From an uncultured Alphaproteobacteria bacterium (lineage in GTDB: Bacteria > Pseudomonadota > Alphaproteobacteria > RF32 > CAG-239), in contig CAKQNT010000002.1 of the NCBI GenBank assembly GCA_934255405.1, forward strand, positions 1-64,000: a stretch of DNA of 64,000 bases, written 5' to 3'. Every line of letters begins with the position of its first letter. Position 1 is the first letter of the stretch. Made by a program: the position numbers and the translations under genes. Below are positions 9,574-18,550 of the stretch, one piece after another. Below the pieces are notes generated by a model. The model had not been told where the DNA came from and did not search any database. It worked only from the letters and a program-made list of their open reading frames with translations.

Positions 9574-10026
9574 ATGAAACTTAACGAAATTAAAGATAAC
9601 CAGGGCGCTCGCAAAGATCGTAAACGCGTTGCTCGCGGTATCGGTTCCGGTTCCGGCAAAACAGCCGGCCGTGGTCAGAAAGGCCAGAAGTCTCGTTCCG
9701 GTGTTGCAGTTAATGGTTTCGAAGGCGGTCAGATGCCTTTGTACCGCCGCTTGCCGAAACGCGGTTTCAAAAATCCGTTTGCCAAGGTATTTGCAGTTGT
9801 TAATCTGGATAGTATCCAGAAGGCTGTTGATGCCGGTAAATTGAATGCCGAAGATGTTTCTGTTGCTTCTTTGCAAGCAGCAGGTCTTATCAGCAAGACT
9901 CTTGATGGTGTTCGTTTGTTGGCTCGCGGTGCAATTACCTCTAAAGTTAACGTAAGTGTTAACTCTGCTTCTAAGGCTGCGGTTGCGGCTGTTGAAAAAG
10001 CAGGCGGTAGCGTAAAGCTCGTTTAA
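9574..10026 (+). CDS. rplO: 50S ribosomal protein L15
   Basis: L15 is a late 50S assembly protein. The 150 residues carry the Gly/Lys-rich N terminus ([20 protein letters not shown]) and [17 protein letters not shown], both diagnostic. A strong terminator follows, so it ends a transcription unit instead of reading into secY. Confidence 0.97.
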   Translation: MKLNEIKDNQGARKDRKRVARGIGSGSGKTAGRGQKGQKSRSGVAVNGFEGGQMPLYRRLPKRGFKNPFAKVFAVVNLDSIQKAVDAGKLNAEDVSVASLQAAGLISKTLDGVRLLARGAITSKVNVSVNSASKAAVAAVEKAGGSVKLV

Positions 10027-10041
10027 TAAACGGTTGAGATG

Positions 10042-10083
10042 AAATAAGGGCGGAAGTATTTGTGCTTCTGCCCTTATTTTTTT
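10042..10083 (+). terminator. Rho-independent terminator after rplO
   Basis: AATAAGGGC-G-GAAG pairs with CTTC-T-GCCCTTATT as a stem of about 14 bp around an 8-nt loop, followed by seven T. It separates rplO from secY. Confidence 0.85.
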
Positions 10084-10111
10084 GATTTGCGTTTGGATAA
10101 CAATAAAGTAG

Positions 10112-10139
10112 TTGCATAAAATTAAATTTCGTGTATTAC
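10112..10139 (+). promoter_or_regulatory. Candidate promoter for secY-adk
   Basis: TTGCAT (10112-10117) and TATTAC (10134-10139) are 16 bp apart. They lie just after the rplO terminator and about 65 bp before secY, where a new promoter is needed. Confidence 0.4.
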
Positions 10140-10205
10140 ATTATGAACAAAAGGGATATATTTATCCCTGTGTAGCTTTTTTAAATAACAGATAAGGATA
10201 TAACA

Positions 10206-11552
10206 ATGGTTTCACTGGCAGAGAAAATGGCCGCCAATATAGATATGTCGGCTTTTGGCAAAGCTGAAGAACTCAAAAAAAGATTGTGGTTTACGGTTTT
10301 GGCTCTGATCGTTTTTCGTCTGGGTACATTTATTCCGTTGCCCGGCATTGATCCGAACATTTTGTCGGAGATTTTTGAGCGCAATTCCGGCGGAATCTTG
10401 GGTATGTTTAATATGTTTGCCGGCGGTGCCTTGGAGCGTATGACAGTTTTTGCGCTGAACATTATGCCTTATATTTCGGCATCAATCATTATTCAGCTCG
10501 GGCAGTCTGTGGTTCCGTCTTTGCAGGCTCTGAAAAAGGAGGGCGAGGCTGGTCATCGCAAGGTTACCCAATATACCCGTTATCTGACAGTTTTGATTAC
10601 CATTATTCAGGGCTATGGAATTGCTGTCGGTTTGGAGAGTATGACCGGATCTGCCGGATTGTCAGCAGTTGTGATGCCGGGGTTTGTGTTCCGCTTTACT
10701 ACAATTGTATCATTGGTTGGCGGCACAATGTTTATTGTATGGCTGGGTGAACAAATTACAGCTCGCGGTGTTGGTAACGGCTCTTCTTTGATTATTACGG
10801 TTGGTATTATTGCCAACATTCCCAGCGCTTTGGCCAAGACCTTTGAACTCGGCCGCGTTGGCTCGATGTCTGCTCCGGTTATTTTGCTGCTGTTGGCGAT
10901 GGTTTTGGGGTTGATTTATTTGATCGTGTTTGTTGAACGGGCTCAGCGCAAAATCATTATTCAATACCCGAAGCGTCAGGCAATGGGACGTATGGGCTCT
11001 GAGAGCTCACATCTGCCGCTGAAGATTAATCCGACAGGCGTTATTCCGCCGATTTTTGCCAGCTCTTTGTTGCTGTTGCCGATTACGATTGCAAACTTGA
11101 GCGCAGAAAATGGTCCGTCTTGGGTTCAGGAATTGAGCTCTATGTTGGGACATGGACAACCTCTGTATTTGGCACTGTATGCGTTTCTAATTGCGTTCTT
11201 TGCATTCTTCTATACAGCAATTGTGTTTAATCCGGAAGAAACTGCGGAGAATCTGAAAAAACATGGCGGTTTTGTTGCCGGTATTCGTCCGGGTAAAAAC
11301 ACCGCTGAGTATTTGGATTATGTAATTACACGTCTGACTGTTTTGGGCGCGGTTTATCTGGTCGGTCTGTGCATTTTGCCGGAAGTTCTTATCAGTAAGC
11401 TTTCTGTTCCATTTGTGTTGGGCGGTACAACATTGCTCATTGTGGTGCAGGTTACAATGGACTTTGTAACTCAGCTGCAGTCACATTTGATTGCGTATCA
11501 GTATGAGTCTTTGATTAAAAAAGCTTCTTTGGCTAATAGAAAGAGACGCTAA
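10206..11552 (+). CDS. secY: Preprotein translocase subunit SecY
   Basis: SecY forms the protein-conducting channel of the SecYEG translocon in the inner membrane. The 448 residues have about ten hydrophobic segments. The plug-region motif PLPGIDPN and the signature LGEQITARGVGNGSSLIITVG are present. The cytosolic loop QRKIIIQYPKRQ and the C-terminal loop PGKNTAEYLDYVITRLT fit the family. It is followed after 1 nt by adk, as in many bacteria. Confidence 0.98.
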   Translation: MVSLAEKMAANIDMSAFGKAEELKKRLWFTVLALIVFRLGTFIPLPGIDPNILSEIFERNSGGILGMFNMFAGGALERMTVFALNIMPYISASIIIQLGQSVVPSLQALKKEGEAGHRKVTQYTRYLTVLITIIQGYGIAVGLESMTGSAGLSAVVMPGFVFRFTTIVSLVGGTMFIVWLGEQITARGVGNGSSLIITVGIIANIPSALAKTFELGRVGSMSAPVILLLLAMVLGLIYLIVFVERAQRKIIIQYPKRQAMGRMGSESSHLPLKINPTGVIPPIFASSLLLLPITIANLSAENGPSWVQELSSMLGHGQPLYLALYAFLIAFFAFFYTAIVFNPEETAENLKKHGGFVAGIRPGKNTAEYLDYVITRLTVLGAVYLVGLCILPEVLISKLSVPFVLGGTTLLIVVQVTMDFVTQLQSHLIAYQYESLIKKASLANRKRR

Positions 11553-11553
11553 G

Positions 11554-12225
11554 ATGAGCAAAAACGGTGCGGGACTGCATGTGGTTTTGACCGGTGCGCC
11601 AGGGTGTGGTAAGGGCACTCAGGCGCGCTTGCTCAAAGAAAAGGCGCATATTTGTCATCTTTCAACCGGTGAAATGCTGCGTGCCGAAGCAGCAAAGAAA
11701 ACTCCCGAAGGCTTGGCTCTGAAGGAAGTGCTGGATAAGGGCGGGTTTGCCACAGATGAGATGATTATTAATATGGTCTCTAAACGAATCGACGAAGATG
11801 ACTGCAAAAACGGCTTTATTTTGGACGGCTTTCCGCGCACTCTGCCGCAAGCGGAGGTGTTGGAGAAAATGCTCGCTGAAAAGGGTATTAAGCTGAACGC
11901 GGTGATTGAGATTCAAGTTCCGGATGAAATTATCATGGAGCGCATTTTGGGGCGCTATGCCTGTATGAAGTGCGGACAGGGCTATCATGATAAATTTCAA
12001 AAGCCAAAAGTTTATGGTGTTTGCGATGTTTGCGGAGGAACAGAATTTTATCGGCGAATCGATGATAACAGGGCAACGGTACAAAACCGACTCGTCAATT
12101 ATCGCGCATTGACATATCCGACAATTCCGTTTTTTGAGAAAAAAGGACTCCTGCGGACGGTTGACGGCACTGGATCAATAATGGCTGTTGCGGCAAAAAT
12201 TGATGATGTCTTGGGACTCAAATAA
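11554..12225 (+). CDS. adk: Adenylate kinase (zinc-type lid)
   Basis: It interconverts ATP + AMP and 2 ADP. The P-loop GAPGCGKGTQAR lies near residue 13, followed by the AMP-binding LSTGEMLRAE and DGFPRTLPQ. The lid (about residues 130-160) contains CMKCGQGYH and CDVCGGTEF. These are four cysteines in two CxxC pairs, the zinc-binding long form. The length is 223 residues. It sits directly behind secY and is probably cotranscribed with it. Confidence 0.97.
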   Translation: MSKNGAGLHVVLTGAPGCGKGTQARLLKEKAHICHLSTGEMLRAEAAKKTPEGLALKEVLDKGGFATDEMIINMVSKRIDEDDCKNGFILDGFPRTLPQAEVLEKMLAEKGIKLNAVIEIQVPDEIIMERILGRYACMKCGQGYHDKFQKPKVYGVCDVCGGTEFYRRIDDNRATVQNRLVNYRALTYPTIPFFEKKGLLRTVDGTGSIMAVAAKIDDVLGLK

Positions 12226-12283
12226 TTAAGTAAGGTGATTTTGCGAAAAAAACAGTTTTTTTCAAAGAATCGGTAAATCTTTG

Positions 12284-12311
12284 TTGACACATACAAAATT
12301 TAGCCTATAAT
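12284..12311 (+). promoter_or_regulatory. Consensus sigma70 promoter for the rpsM operon
   Basis: A perfect TTGACA (12284-12289) and a perfect TATAAT (12306-12311) are 16 bp apart, 73 bp before the rpsM start. This is the best promoter in the window and makes rpsM-rpsK-rpoA an independently transcribed unit. Between it and rpsM lies a small AAAAGT/ACTTTT hairpin at about 12326-12345. Confidence 0.85.
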
Positions 12312-12383
12312 CCGGCTTAATTTTGAAAAGTGGTGATCAACTTTTTAAATGTAATAACAATATCTAGATAATGGAGAGTTAAT

Positions 12384-12752
12384 TTGGCTCGTATAGCTGG
12401 TGTAAATATCCCGACTGCCAAGAAGATTGAAGTCGCTTTGACTTATATCTATGGCATCGGAAGAAAAACTGCTCAAGACATTTGCGCAAAATCCGGTGTT
12501 TCTGCTGACCGCCGCGTTCATGAACTGAGCGATGAGGAAGTTGCCAAAATCCGTGATGTCATTGACCATGATGTTGTGGTTGAAGGTGAACTGCGTCGTG
12601 AAATCGGTGTTAATATTAAAAGACTGATGGATTTGGGCTGCTATCGCGGTCTGCGTCATCGTAAAGGTCTGCCGGTTCGTGGTCAGAGTACCAAACAAAA
12701 TGCCCGTACCCGTAAAGGTAAGCGCAAGACTGTGGCTAATAAGAAGAAATAA
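12384..12752 (+). CDS. rpsM: 30S ribosomal protein S13 (TTG start)
   Basis: S13 is in the 30S head and contacts the P-site tRNA and L5. The 122 residues match from [13 protein letters not shown] to [17 protein letters not shown]. The family start requires a TTG codon at 12384, preceded by GGAGAG at about 12372. No ATG is available near it. The gene follows a consensus promoter and a 70-nt leader. Confidence 0.96.
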   Translation: MARIAGVNIPTAKKIEVALTYIYGIGRKTAQDICAKSGVSADRRVHELSDEEVAKIRDVIDHDVVVEGELRREIGVNIKRLMDLGCYRGLRHRKGLPVRGQSTKQNARTRKGKRKTVANKKK

Positions 12753-12765
12753 GGTAGGTTGTTAA

Positions 12766-13158
12766 ATGGCAAAAGCAGTAACACAACGTGTTAAAAAGAA
12801 AGAAAAGAAAAATATTACGGCTGGTGTCGCACATATTAATTCTACTTTCAACAATACAAGAGTAACCATTACTGACGCCCAGGGTAACACCGTTGCTTGG
12901 TCTACATCCGGCGCTCAGGGTTTTAAGGGTTCTCGTAAATCCACTCCTTATGCCGCTCAGGTTGCCGCTGAAGAAGCCGGCAAAAAGGCTCAGGAGCATG
13001 GTATGAAAACTTTAGAGGTTGAAGTTAAGGGCCCAGGTTCTGGCAGAGAGTCTGCTATCAGAGCTTTGCAAGTTGTAGGATTCACTATCACCACCATTCG
13101 TGATGTTACTCCTATTCCTCATAATGGCTGTCGCTTGAGAAAAAGACGTCGCGTCTAA
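12766..13158 (+). CDS. rpsK: 30S ribosomal protein S11
   Basis: S11 lies on the 30S platform near the Shine-Dalgarno helix. The 130 residues include [19 protein letters not shown] and [13 protein letters not shown], the diagnostic C terminus. It follows rpsM by 13 nt. Confidence 0.97.
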   Translation: MAKAVTQRVKKKEKKNITAGVAHINSTFNNTRVTITDAQGNTVAWSTSGAQGFKGSRKSTPYAAQVAAEEAGKKAQEHGMKTLEVEVKGPGSGRESAIRALQVVGFTITTIRDVTPIPHNGCRLRKRRRV

Positions 13159-13172
13159 TTTTTGGTTTTCAG

Positions 13173-13202
13173 AGTGATGAGGCTGGCAAAGGCCTCATCA
13201 CT
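13173..13202 (+). promoter_or_regulatory. Hairpin between rpsK and rpoA
   Basis: AGTGATGAGGC (13173-13183) pairs perfectly with GCCTCATCACT (13192-13202) around an 8-nt loop. A T-run follows only about 8 nt later, so it may be a weak terminator, an mRNA-stability hairpin or an attenuator that lowers rpoA expression relative to the ribosomal genes. Confidence 0.5.
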
Positions 13203-13252
13203 GTCTGATTTTTTCTGAACTTTGCATATGCAGTAATAAAGAGGACACCCCA

Positions 13253-14263
13253 GTGATTCAAAAGAATTGGCAAGAACTTATTAAACCGACTAATTTGGAA
13301 GTTACTCCCCTGGAGGGACAGAATAAGGCCAAGATAGTCGTTGAGCCTTTGGAAAGAGGCTTTGGCTTAACCTTGGGTAATGCTTTGAGAAGAGTTTTGC
13401 TCTCCTCTTTGCAAGGCGGTGCCGTCACCAGTATTAAAATTGATGGCGTTTTGCACGAATTTTCAGTTGTCCCCGGTGTTAGAGAAGATGTTACCGACAT
13501 CGTTCTGAATGTTAAATGTTTGGCCGTTGCTCTTCATAGCGATGGCCAGAAAATCATGACTTTGAAAGCAGAAGGTCCTTGCGAGGTTACCGCCGCTATG
13601 ATTGATCATGGTCATGATATTGAAATTATGAATCCGGATTTGGTTATCTGCACTCTGGATGCCGGTGCCAAAATCAATATGGAAATGACTGTCGGAACCG
13701 GCAAAGGTTATGTTCCGGCGGCTATGAATAAACCGGCTGATGCTCCGATCGGTTTGATTGCGGTTGATGCTATTTATTCTCCGGTACGCAAAGTATCTTA
13801 CAAGGTTGAAAATACTCGTGTAGGACAGGCTACCGACTATGATAAATTGACTATGATTGTTGAAACTAACGGAGTTGTTACTCCGGAAGATGCGGTTGCA
13901 TTTGCGGCTCGTATCCTGCAGGATCAGCTTAAGCCGTTCATTAATTTTGATGAACCAGAGGCTGAAGTTGAGGCTGAGAAAGAGGAATTGCCGTTTAATC
14001 GCAATCTGCTTAAGAAGGTTGAAGAACTTGAGCTCTCTGTTCGTTCTGCCAACTGCCTTAAGAATGACAATATTGTTTATATCGGCGATTTGGTTCAGAA
14101 GACAGAGGCTGAAATGTTGCGGACTCCGAACTTTGGTCGTAAGTCTTTGAATGAAATCAAAGAAGTTTTGGCCAAGATGGGTATTCATTTGGGTATGGAT
14201 ACTCCGGGTTGGCCGCCTGAGAATATTGAAGAGCTGATTCGTCGTTGCGATGAACACTTCTAG
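13253..14263 (+). CDS. rpoA: RNA polymerase alpha subunit (GTG start)
   Basis: The alpha subunit nucleates polymerase assembly through its N-terminal domain and binds UP elements and activators through its C-terminal domain. The start is GTG at 13253 after GAGGAC, giving [12 protein letters not shown], the alphaproteobacterial form. The 336 residues show [18 protein letters not shown] in the N-terminal domain and [12 protein letters not shown] followed by [11 protein letters not shown] in the C-terminal domain. A terminator follows it. Confidence 0.97.
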   Translation: MIQKNWQELIKPTNLEVTPLEGQNKAKIVVEPLERGFGLTLGNALRRVLLSSLQGGAVTSIKIDGVLHEFSVVPGVREDVTDIVLNVKCLAVALHSDGQKIMTLKAEGPCEVTAAMIDHGHDIEIMNPDLVICTLDAGAKINMEMTVGTGKGYVPAAMNKPADAPIGLIAVDAIYSPVRKVSYKVENTRVGQATDYDKLTMIVETNGVVTPEDAVAFAARILQDQLKPFINFDEPEAEVEAEKEELPFNRNLLKKVEELELSVRSANCLKNDNIVYIGDLVQKTEAEMLRTPNFGRKSLNEIKEVLAKMGIHLGMDTPGWPPENIEELIRRCDEHF

Positions 14264-14281
14264 TAGTTAAGGCTCAATTAG

Positions 14282-14320
14282 AAAAACCGGATGTTTCTTT
14301 TGGGGAATGTCCGGTTTTTT
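14282..14320 (+). terminator. Terminator between rpoA and rplQ
   Basis: AAAAACCGGA (14282-14291) pairs with TCCGGTTTTT (14310-14319), ending in a T-run. It would split rplQ from the alpha operon. Confidence 0.7.
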
Positions 14321-14517
14321 GTATGAAAATAAAAGACAGAGAGGCGGAGCTTTGGCGAATCGGCTTTTTTTTTGCTTGCAATTATAAGTTTCTTGTGTTA
14401 GAAACGCAGGCGAATGAGGAGTCTTTATGTATGTCGGCTTAGCCGAACCCGTAGTAAAGGCTTGTGATTGATCCGGTCTGCCCTTGCAGGCCACAGAGAA
14501 AATGAAAGGAAAATGTC

Positions 14518-14982
14518 ATGAGACATGGAATGAAACACAGTAAATTTAACATGGATACCAATGCTCGCAAGGCTTTGTTCTCTAACTTGACAGCTGCTGT
14601 TTTGACTCATGAACAGATTAAAGTTACTGTTCAGAGAGCTAAAGAACTGAGAACTTTTGTAGACAATATGATTACTCTTGGCAAAAAGGGTGGTTTGGCG
14701 AATCGTCGTCAGGCTTTGTCATTCCTGCGTGACAATGAAGTTGTTTCTAAGCTTTTCTCCACTTTGGCAGAGCGTTATAAAGATCGTAACGGCGGTTACA
14801 GCCGCGTGCTGAAAGCCGGTTTTCGTTATGGCGATGCTGCTGATATGGCAATCATTGAATTGGTTGATCGTGATGTTAATGCCAAAGGTGCTAAAGATTT
14901 GGCTCGCGTAGCTGCTGAGAAAGCTGCCGCTGCTGCCGCTGCTGAGGCTGCTAAGGCTGAGACTAACAGCGAAGCTAAATAA
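14518..14982 (+). CDS. rplQ: 50S ribosomal protein L17
   Basis: L17 is a 50S protein near the exit tunnel. The 154 residues match the core MRHGMKHSKFNMDTNARKAL and GGYSRVLKAGFRYGDAADMA. The last ~35 residues are an Ala/Glu/Lys-rich extension absent from the minimal family. A GAAAGGAAA site precedes the ATG. The 254-bp gap before it contains a terminator and small hairpins (for example TCGGC-TTA-GCCGA near 14435), so it probably has its own promoter, which I could not place. Confidence 0.96.
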   Translation: MRHGMKHSKFNMDTNARKALFSNLTAAVLTHEQIKVTVQRAKELRTFVDNMITLGKKGGLANRRQALSFLRDNEVVSKLFSTLAERYKDRNGGYSRVLKAGFRYGDAADMAIIELVDRDVNAKGAKDLARVAAEKAAAAAAAEAAKAETNSEAK

Positions 14983-15000
14983 GCTTACAACCTGATTGTG

Positions 15001-15033
15001 AAAAGCCGCTCTGATTATGGAGCGGCTTTTTTT
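15001..15033. terminator. Terminator after rplQ
   Basis: AAAAGCCGCTC pairs with GAGCGGCTTTT around an 8-nt loop, followed by more T. It is symmetrical enough to work on both strands. Confidence 0.85.
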
Positions 15034-15048
15034 GTGGACGGAAGTCAT

Positions 15049-15074
15049 AAAAAATGCCCTGATTATCAGGGCAT
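15049..15074 (-). terminator. Terminator of the 99-residue acidic gene
   Basis: ATGCCCTGAT (15054-15063) and ATCAGGGCAT (15065-15074) form a perfect 10-bp palindrome with a one-base centre. On the minus strand it is followed by six T. Confidence 0.75.
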
Positions 15075-15093
15075 AAATTTAAGGTTGGATTAT

Positions 15094-15393
15094 TTAGTCG
15101 TTAATATCTGCCTCATAGGCATAGACAATGTTGGTGTCTTTTTCGTCTTCCTCTACGCTGAGTTCGCAAATCAGCAGTTTGTCAGCGTCTTTAAGGCTGT
15201 CCAAGACTTCATCGGAAATTCCTTCAAGGTCAATTCTGTCGTCGGGGCGGCGGTGCAAAATGGCCGATTTATTGTCGTAGTCTATTTCAATTGCGGCGTC
15301 TTGCGGCTCTCCATTGCGGGCGTATAACAAGAGCATAGCCTCATCTTCATCATTGATAAGAAAATCATAAGTGTTCAAATTTTCATCGGTCAT
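15094..15393 (-). CDS. Small acidic protein of unknown function
   Basis: The product has 99 residues and is strongly acidic (Asp/Glu-rich from residue 3 onward). It has no signal peptide or membrane segment, so it is probably cytoplasmic. I do not recognise the family. It is likely real: AAAGGATTT precedes the ATG at a proper distance, a clean terminator follows, and the gene stands alone between two intergenic regions. Confidence 0.7.
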   Translation of the reverse strand: MTDENLNTYDFLINDEDEAMLLLYARNGEPQDAAIEIDYDNKSAILHRRPDDRIDLEGISDEVLDSLKDADKLLICELSVEEDEKDTNIVYAYEADIND

Positions 15394-15459
15394 AATATAA
15401 ATCCTTTGCTATGGCGGTATTTGCCATACTATAATATTTATCGCTTTTTGCAATCTTAA

Positions 15460-15507
15460 ACGGTCGTCTGAAGAGTTTTTTTTGGGGAAGCTGCGTCAGA
15501 CGACCGA
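15460..15507. repeat. Inverted repeat with a DUS-like core
   Basis: CGGTCGTCTGA on the left is the exact reverse complement of TCAGACGACCG on the right, about 23 bases apart, with a T-run in the loop. The left arm reads GGTCGTCTGAA, resembling a Neisseriaceae DNA-uptake dialect. It lies in the 248-bp gap between divergent genes. Confidence 0.5.
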
Positions 15508-15650
15508 TAAACTTAAGAATTGCTCAAGCTTATGTAAAAAGAATAGAGGAGAATTGTTGAAGAAATGTTAATATTGTTACGATTTGGACTGCAAAAAAAT
15601 TTTTAGCGCGCTATAGTAGAACAAATAATTAATTTGTTGAGGTGAAAACT

Positions 15651-16313
15651 TTGATTGATAAACTGATTAATATGTTAAAATGGCCGGTAGCAGTGTATAT
15701 GCTGTTTTCTTTGCCGGCATATGTTCAGTCATTTTCTTATTTTCAGTTCTCTAAACTGCCATATTTGGCAATGTTTGCCGGATTTTTTATGTTCTTTATT
15801 GCGCGGACAATGATGGATTCTTCGGTTAAGTCTAATATGGAAATTATTGCGCATGAACTTACACACGCGTTTTTTGCCTTAATAACTTTTCATAAGGTAA
15901 AAGAAATTCATATTGCCGGTGATAATTCCGGCGGAGAGATGTCGTTTGAAGGCGAGGGCAATTGGCTTATTATTATTGCTCCGTACTTTTTTCCGTTGTT
16001 TGGGCTGATGTATATGATTGCGGTGACAATTTATACCTCTTTTGCGCCCAATAATTTATTTATTAACGGGTTTATGGGCTATTTTATAGGCTATCATTTG
16101 GATACAGTCGGTTCGCAAATTCATGAAAAGCAAACAGATTTGCCAAAGGTTTCTTATAAATTCTGCGCAATGTTTCTGCCCTCGGCCAATCTCTGGGCAG
16201 TGGGGGCGATGCTGGCCTTTAATACCCGCGGCTGGGACGGCATAATCATGTATCAGAAGCTGATAAGCTATCTGAACGGAAAAAATATTGATTATGTGCT
16301 TAGCCTTTTGTAG
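15651..16313 (+). CDS. Membrane HExxH protein, M50-like
   Basis: A polytopic membrane protein of about 220 residues with 4-5 hydrophobic stretches. HELTH, in the middle third, is the zinc-protease HExxH motif and sits at the edge of a hydrophobic segment, as in site-2-type M50 proteases. A later acidic segment (GYHLDTVGSQ) could supply the third ligand, but the classical NPDG motif is not evident. I prefer the TTG at 15651 (8 nt after AGG of GAGGTG) over the GTG at 15642. The gene abuts the convergent Mur ligase with no gap. Protease activity is inferred. Confidence 0.65.
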   Translation: MIDKLINMLKWPVAVYMLFSLPAYVQSFSYFQFSKLPYLAMFAGFFMFFIARTMMDSSVKSNMEIIAHELTHAFFALITFHKVKEIHIAGDNSGGEMSFEGEGNWLIIIAPYFFPLFGLMYMIAVTIYTSFAPNNLFINGFMGYFIGYHLDTVGSQIHEKQTDLPKVSYKFCAMFLPSANLWAVGAMLAFNTRGWDGIIMYQKLISYLNGKNIDYVLSLL

Positions 16314-17675
16314 CTAAATTTCATTCAGAAGTTCACGGCTGAAATCGGCCAATGAGTTGTCGTGCGCGCCCATAATTACAATGCGGTCACCGGTTTTGGC
16401 GTTTTCGCGAATAAATTTGCGGGTGTCATCTTTGTGAGGCAAAAACAGCGCGTTGTTATGGCCGTTTTGCTTAATGCGGTTGATGATATTGGCAGAAGAA
16501 ACTCCGACATCTTGCGGGGTGAGCTCATAAATCTCTTGCATAAGCATAATGTCTTCCGGCGCTAAAACTTTGGCAACGGCGTCGGCAACCTCGTCTCCGG
16601 TGTTGACGGCAGAAAACGGAGTATGGGGTTGATACATGGCAATAATTCGGCCGGGGTGGTCTTTGAGCGCGGCTAAAGAAGCCTCTATTTTGCTGGGATT
16701 GTGAGCAAAGTCGTTGTAAATGGTAATGCCGTTTTTGCTGCCGATTTTTTCTAAGCGCACTTTTACGCCGTTGAATCCCTCAAGAGCTTGAGCGGCGGCA
16801 AATTTATCCAATCCTAACATCATGCAGGCAGATATGGCGGCTAAGGCATTAGAGACATTGAACTTGCCGATAAGGTTTAGGCGGAATTGGCGGCCCTCAA
16901 TTGAGTATTCAATTCCGTCTTCTACCGCTTTGATGTTATTGGCATACAAATCAGCCTGCGAATCGAGAATGGAGTAGGTGAATATGCGTGCCGGAGATTG
17001 CAGTTTACGCGCCCGCGGGCAATCATAGTTAACAACCAGCGCATGAGTTACATGAGAGGCAAAAACTGAGAAATATTCTACCAATTTTTCAATGCTGGTG
17101 TGGTCATGAGAAATATTGTTAACCAAGCCGATGTAGGGGTGATATTTGCGAATCGAGCCATCACTTTCATCAGCCTCAATTACGCAGACCTCGCCGTTAT
17201 TGTACAGATAGTTGGCTAATCCGGAGTTGTCGGTATAGTTGCAGAGCATTCCTCCGTTTATCATGGTCGGTTTTTGTCCCAGCACATCTAAGATATAGCC
17301 AATCATGGCTGTGGTAGTGGTTTTGCCGGCAGTGCCGCCAACAGCAATTCCTTTGGCATAGGTATGAAAAATTTCTTCCAGCAAGTCGGAACGACTCTTG
17401 ACCGGAATATTGAATTTGCGGGCAGCTTTAATATCGGGATTTTCCTCATTTAGGGCAGCGGAGGCGTAGACGCATTCTATGTCCGGAGTGATGCCGCTTC
17501 CGTCTTGCGGGATAATCTTAAGTCCGACAGATTCCAAAGCCTGACGGCGGTCGGCATCTTTGCCCTCATCAAAACCGCGGTCAGAACCATAAACGGTATA
17601 TCCTTTTTTCAGCATTATTTGTTCAAGGGGGCTGATTCCGTTTCCGGCGGCACCGCAAAAGGCGATTTTCTTCAT
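16314..17675 (-). CDS. mpl: Mur ligase, Mpl/MurC type
   Basis: It is likely to join a recycled or free amino acid/peptide to UDP-N-acetylmuramate. The 453 residues show the three-domain Mur layout: an N-terminal nucleotide-type fold, a central ATPase with GTAGKTTTT at 114-122 and EADESDGS, and a C-terminal domain. DFAHNPSKI matches the Mpl version (DFAHHPT) better than the MurC version (DYGHHP). The loop is unusual: the common GTHGKT histidine is alanine. It stands away from a dcw cluster, as mpl usually does, and an AmpG-like gene at 33,024 fits muropeptide recycling. MurC cannot be fully excluded. Confidence 0.7.
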   Translation of the reverse strand: MKKIAFCGAAGNGISPLEQIMLKKGYTVYGSDRGFDEGKDADRRQALESVGLKIIPQDGSGITPDIECVYASAALNEENPDIKAARKFNIPVKSRSDLLEEIFHTYAKGIAVGGTAGKTTTTAMIGYILDVLGQKPTMINGGMLCNYTDNSGLANYLYNNGEVCVIEADESDGSIRKYHPYIGLVNNISHDHTSIEKLVEYFSVFASHVTHALVVNYDCPRARKLQSPARIFTYSILDSQADLYANNIKAVEDGIEYSIEGRQFRLNLIGKFNVSNALAAISACMMLGLDKFAAAQALEGFNGVKVRLEKIGSKNGITIYNDFAHNPSKIEASLAALKDHPGRIIAMYQPHTPFSAVNTGDEVADAVAKVLAPEDIMLMQEIYELTPQDVGVSSANIINRIKQNGHNNALFLPHKDDTRKFIRENAKTGDRIVIMGAHDNSLADFSRELLNEI

Positions 17676-17701
17676 ATCAAAGTGTCCTTAGTTCAGTATG
17701 G

Positions 17702-18520
17702 TTAAAGCGCATCAAGGGTTTGTTTTTCTCGCGCTTGCAGAATTTGCAAATTTTTATAGTCGACTACTATATAACTTTTTCCGTCACCGTCAACATTTAC
17801 GGCTAAAGTAGCCCCCACTTCCTGATTATAATAAGTGGAATATAGAGTGGCGGCGCCGCTCTGCAGCTGGCTGAGAAAGTTTGGGTTGCCAAGCGGGGCG
17901 GTCTGCTGCACGGTAATATCTTTGCCATAGGCATCTTTTTGGGTAACGTCAATTTGAGCAGGGATAAAAAATTCTTGTTTGTTGCCGTATTTTTGCGCCA
18001 GCAAACCGGAATAGGTATTGTACATCTGCAGTGCTTTGGACGCTTTGGCATCATCATCAAGCAGCTTGCCATAGGCAATAATCCGCCATAGTTCGTTTTC
18101 ATCGCCAAAAGTAACATCTACAGCGGTAAAATCTTTGACGGCTTTGGGGAGCTTTTGCGCCCGAAAGCTGTTGGCATAGTCTTTTTCTTCTATAGGCGAA
18201 AGGATAACTCCCTGATTTTGGGTCTCGACAATGCTGGAGCCCCATACCAACCCAAACGGAGCGCTTTGTGCGCGGCCGGTAACTTTGGGGGTGGTGGCTA
18301 TTTGGCGGCTGCGCAGTTGAGGAAAGTTTTGTTTGCGCAAGGTTTGCGGCTGACGGTTGAGTAATCGGCGGGCGCTTTCTTCGGCTTCGGCAATAGATGT
18401 CTTGTCTGCTTTAACAATCGGAGCGGTATCGGTACCAAGCAGCATATCGTGAGATATTTGCGCTTGAGACGCATGGCTAAATGCCATCAGAAAAAGCAGA
18501 ATCGGCAAAATTTTTTTCAT
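17702..18520 (-). CDS. Secreted/periplasmic protein of unknown function
   Basis: The true start is the ATG at 18518-18520, preceded by AAAGGA. It gives 272 residues beginning with a clear Sec signal peptide (MKKILPILLFLMAF, predicted cleavage after ASQA). An upstream in-frame extension has no signal and would overlap the palindrome. The mature part has a GLVWGSS segment and a C-terminal predicted alpha/beta region, with no motif I recognise. It is divergent from the TetR-type regulator, with a palindrome between them, so it may be the regulator's target. Confidence 0.7.
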   Translation of the reverse strand: MKKILPILLFLMAFSHASQAQISHDMLLGTDTAPIVKADKTSIAEAEESARRLLNRQPQTLRKQNFPQLRSRQIATTPKVTGRAQSAPFGLVWGSSIVETQNQGVILSPIEEKDYANSFRAQKLPKAVKDFTAVDVTFGDENELWRIIAYGKLLDDDAKASKALQMYNTYSGLLAQKYGNKQEFFIPAQIDVTQKDAYGKDITVQQTAPLGNPNFLSQLQSGAATLYSTYYNQEVGATLAVNVDGDGKSYIVVDYKNLQILQAREKQTLDAL

Positions 18521-18550
18521 CGGAATTATCCTTTGGGCAGAAATTTTGAA

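Noticed and set aside
14998..15327. Plus-strand frame overlapping the 99-residue gene
   Set aside because: It starts inside the rplQ terminator and covers another terminator. The minus-strand gene has a better start site and terminator.
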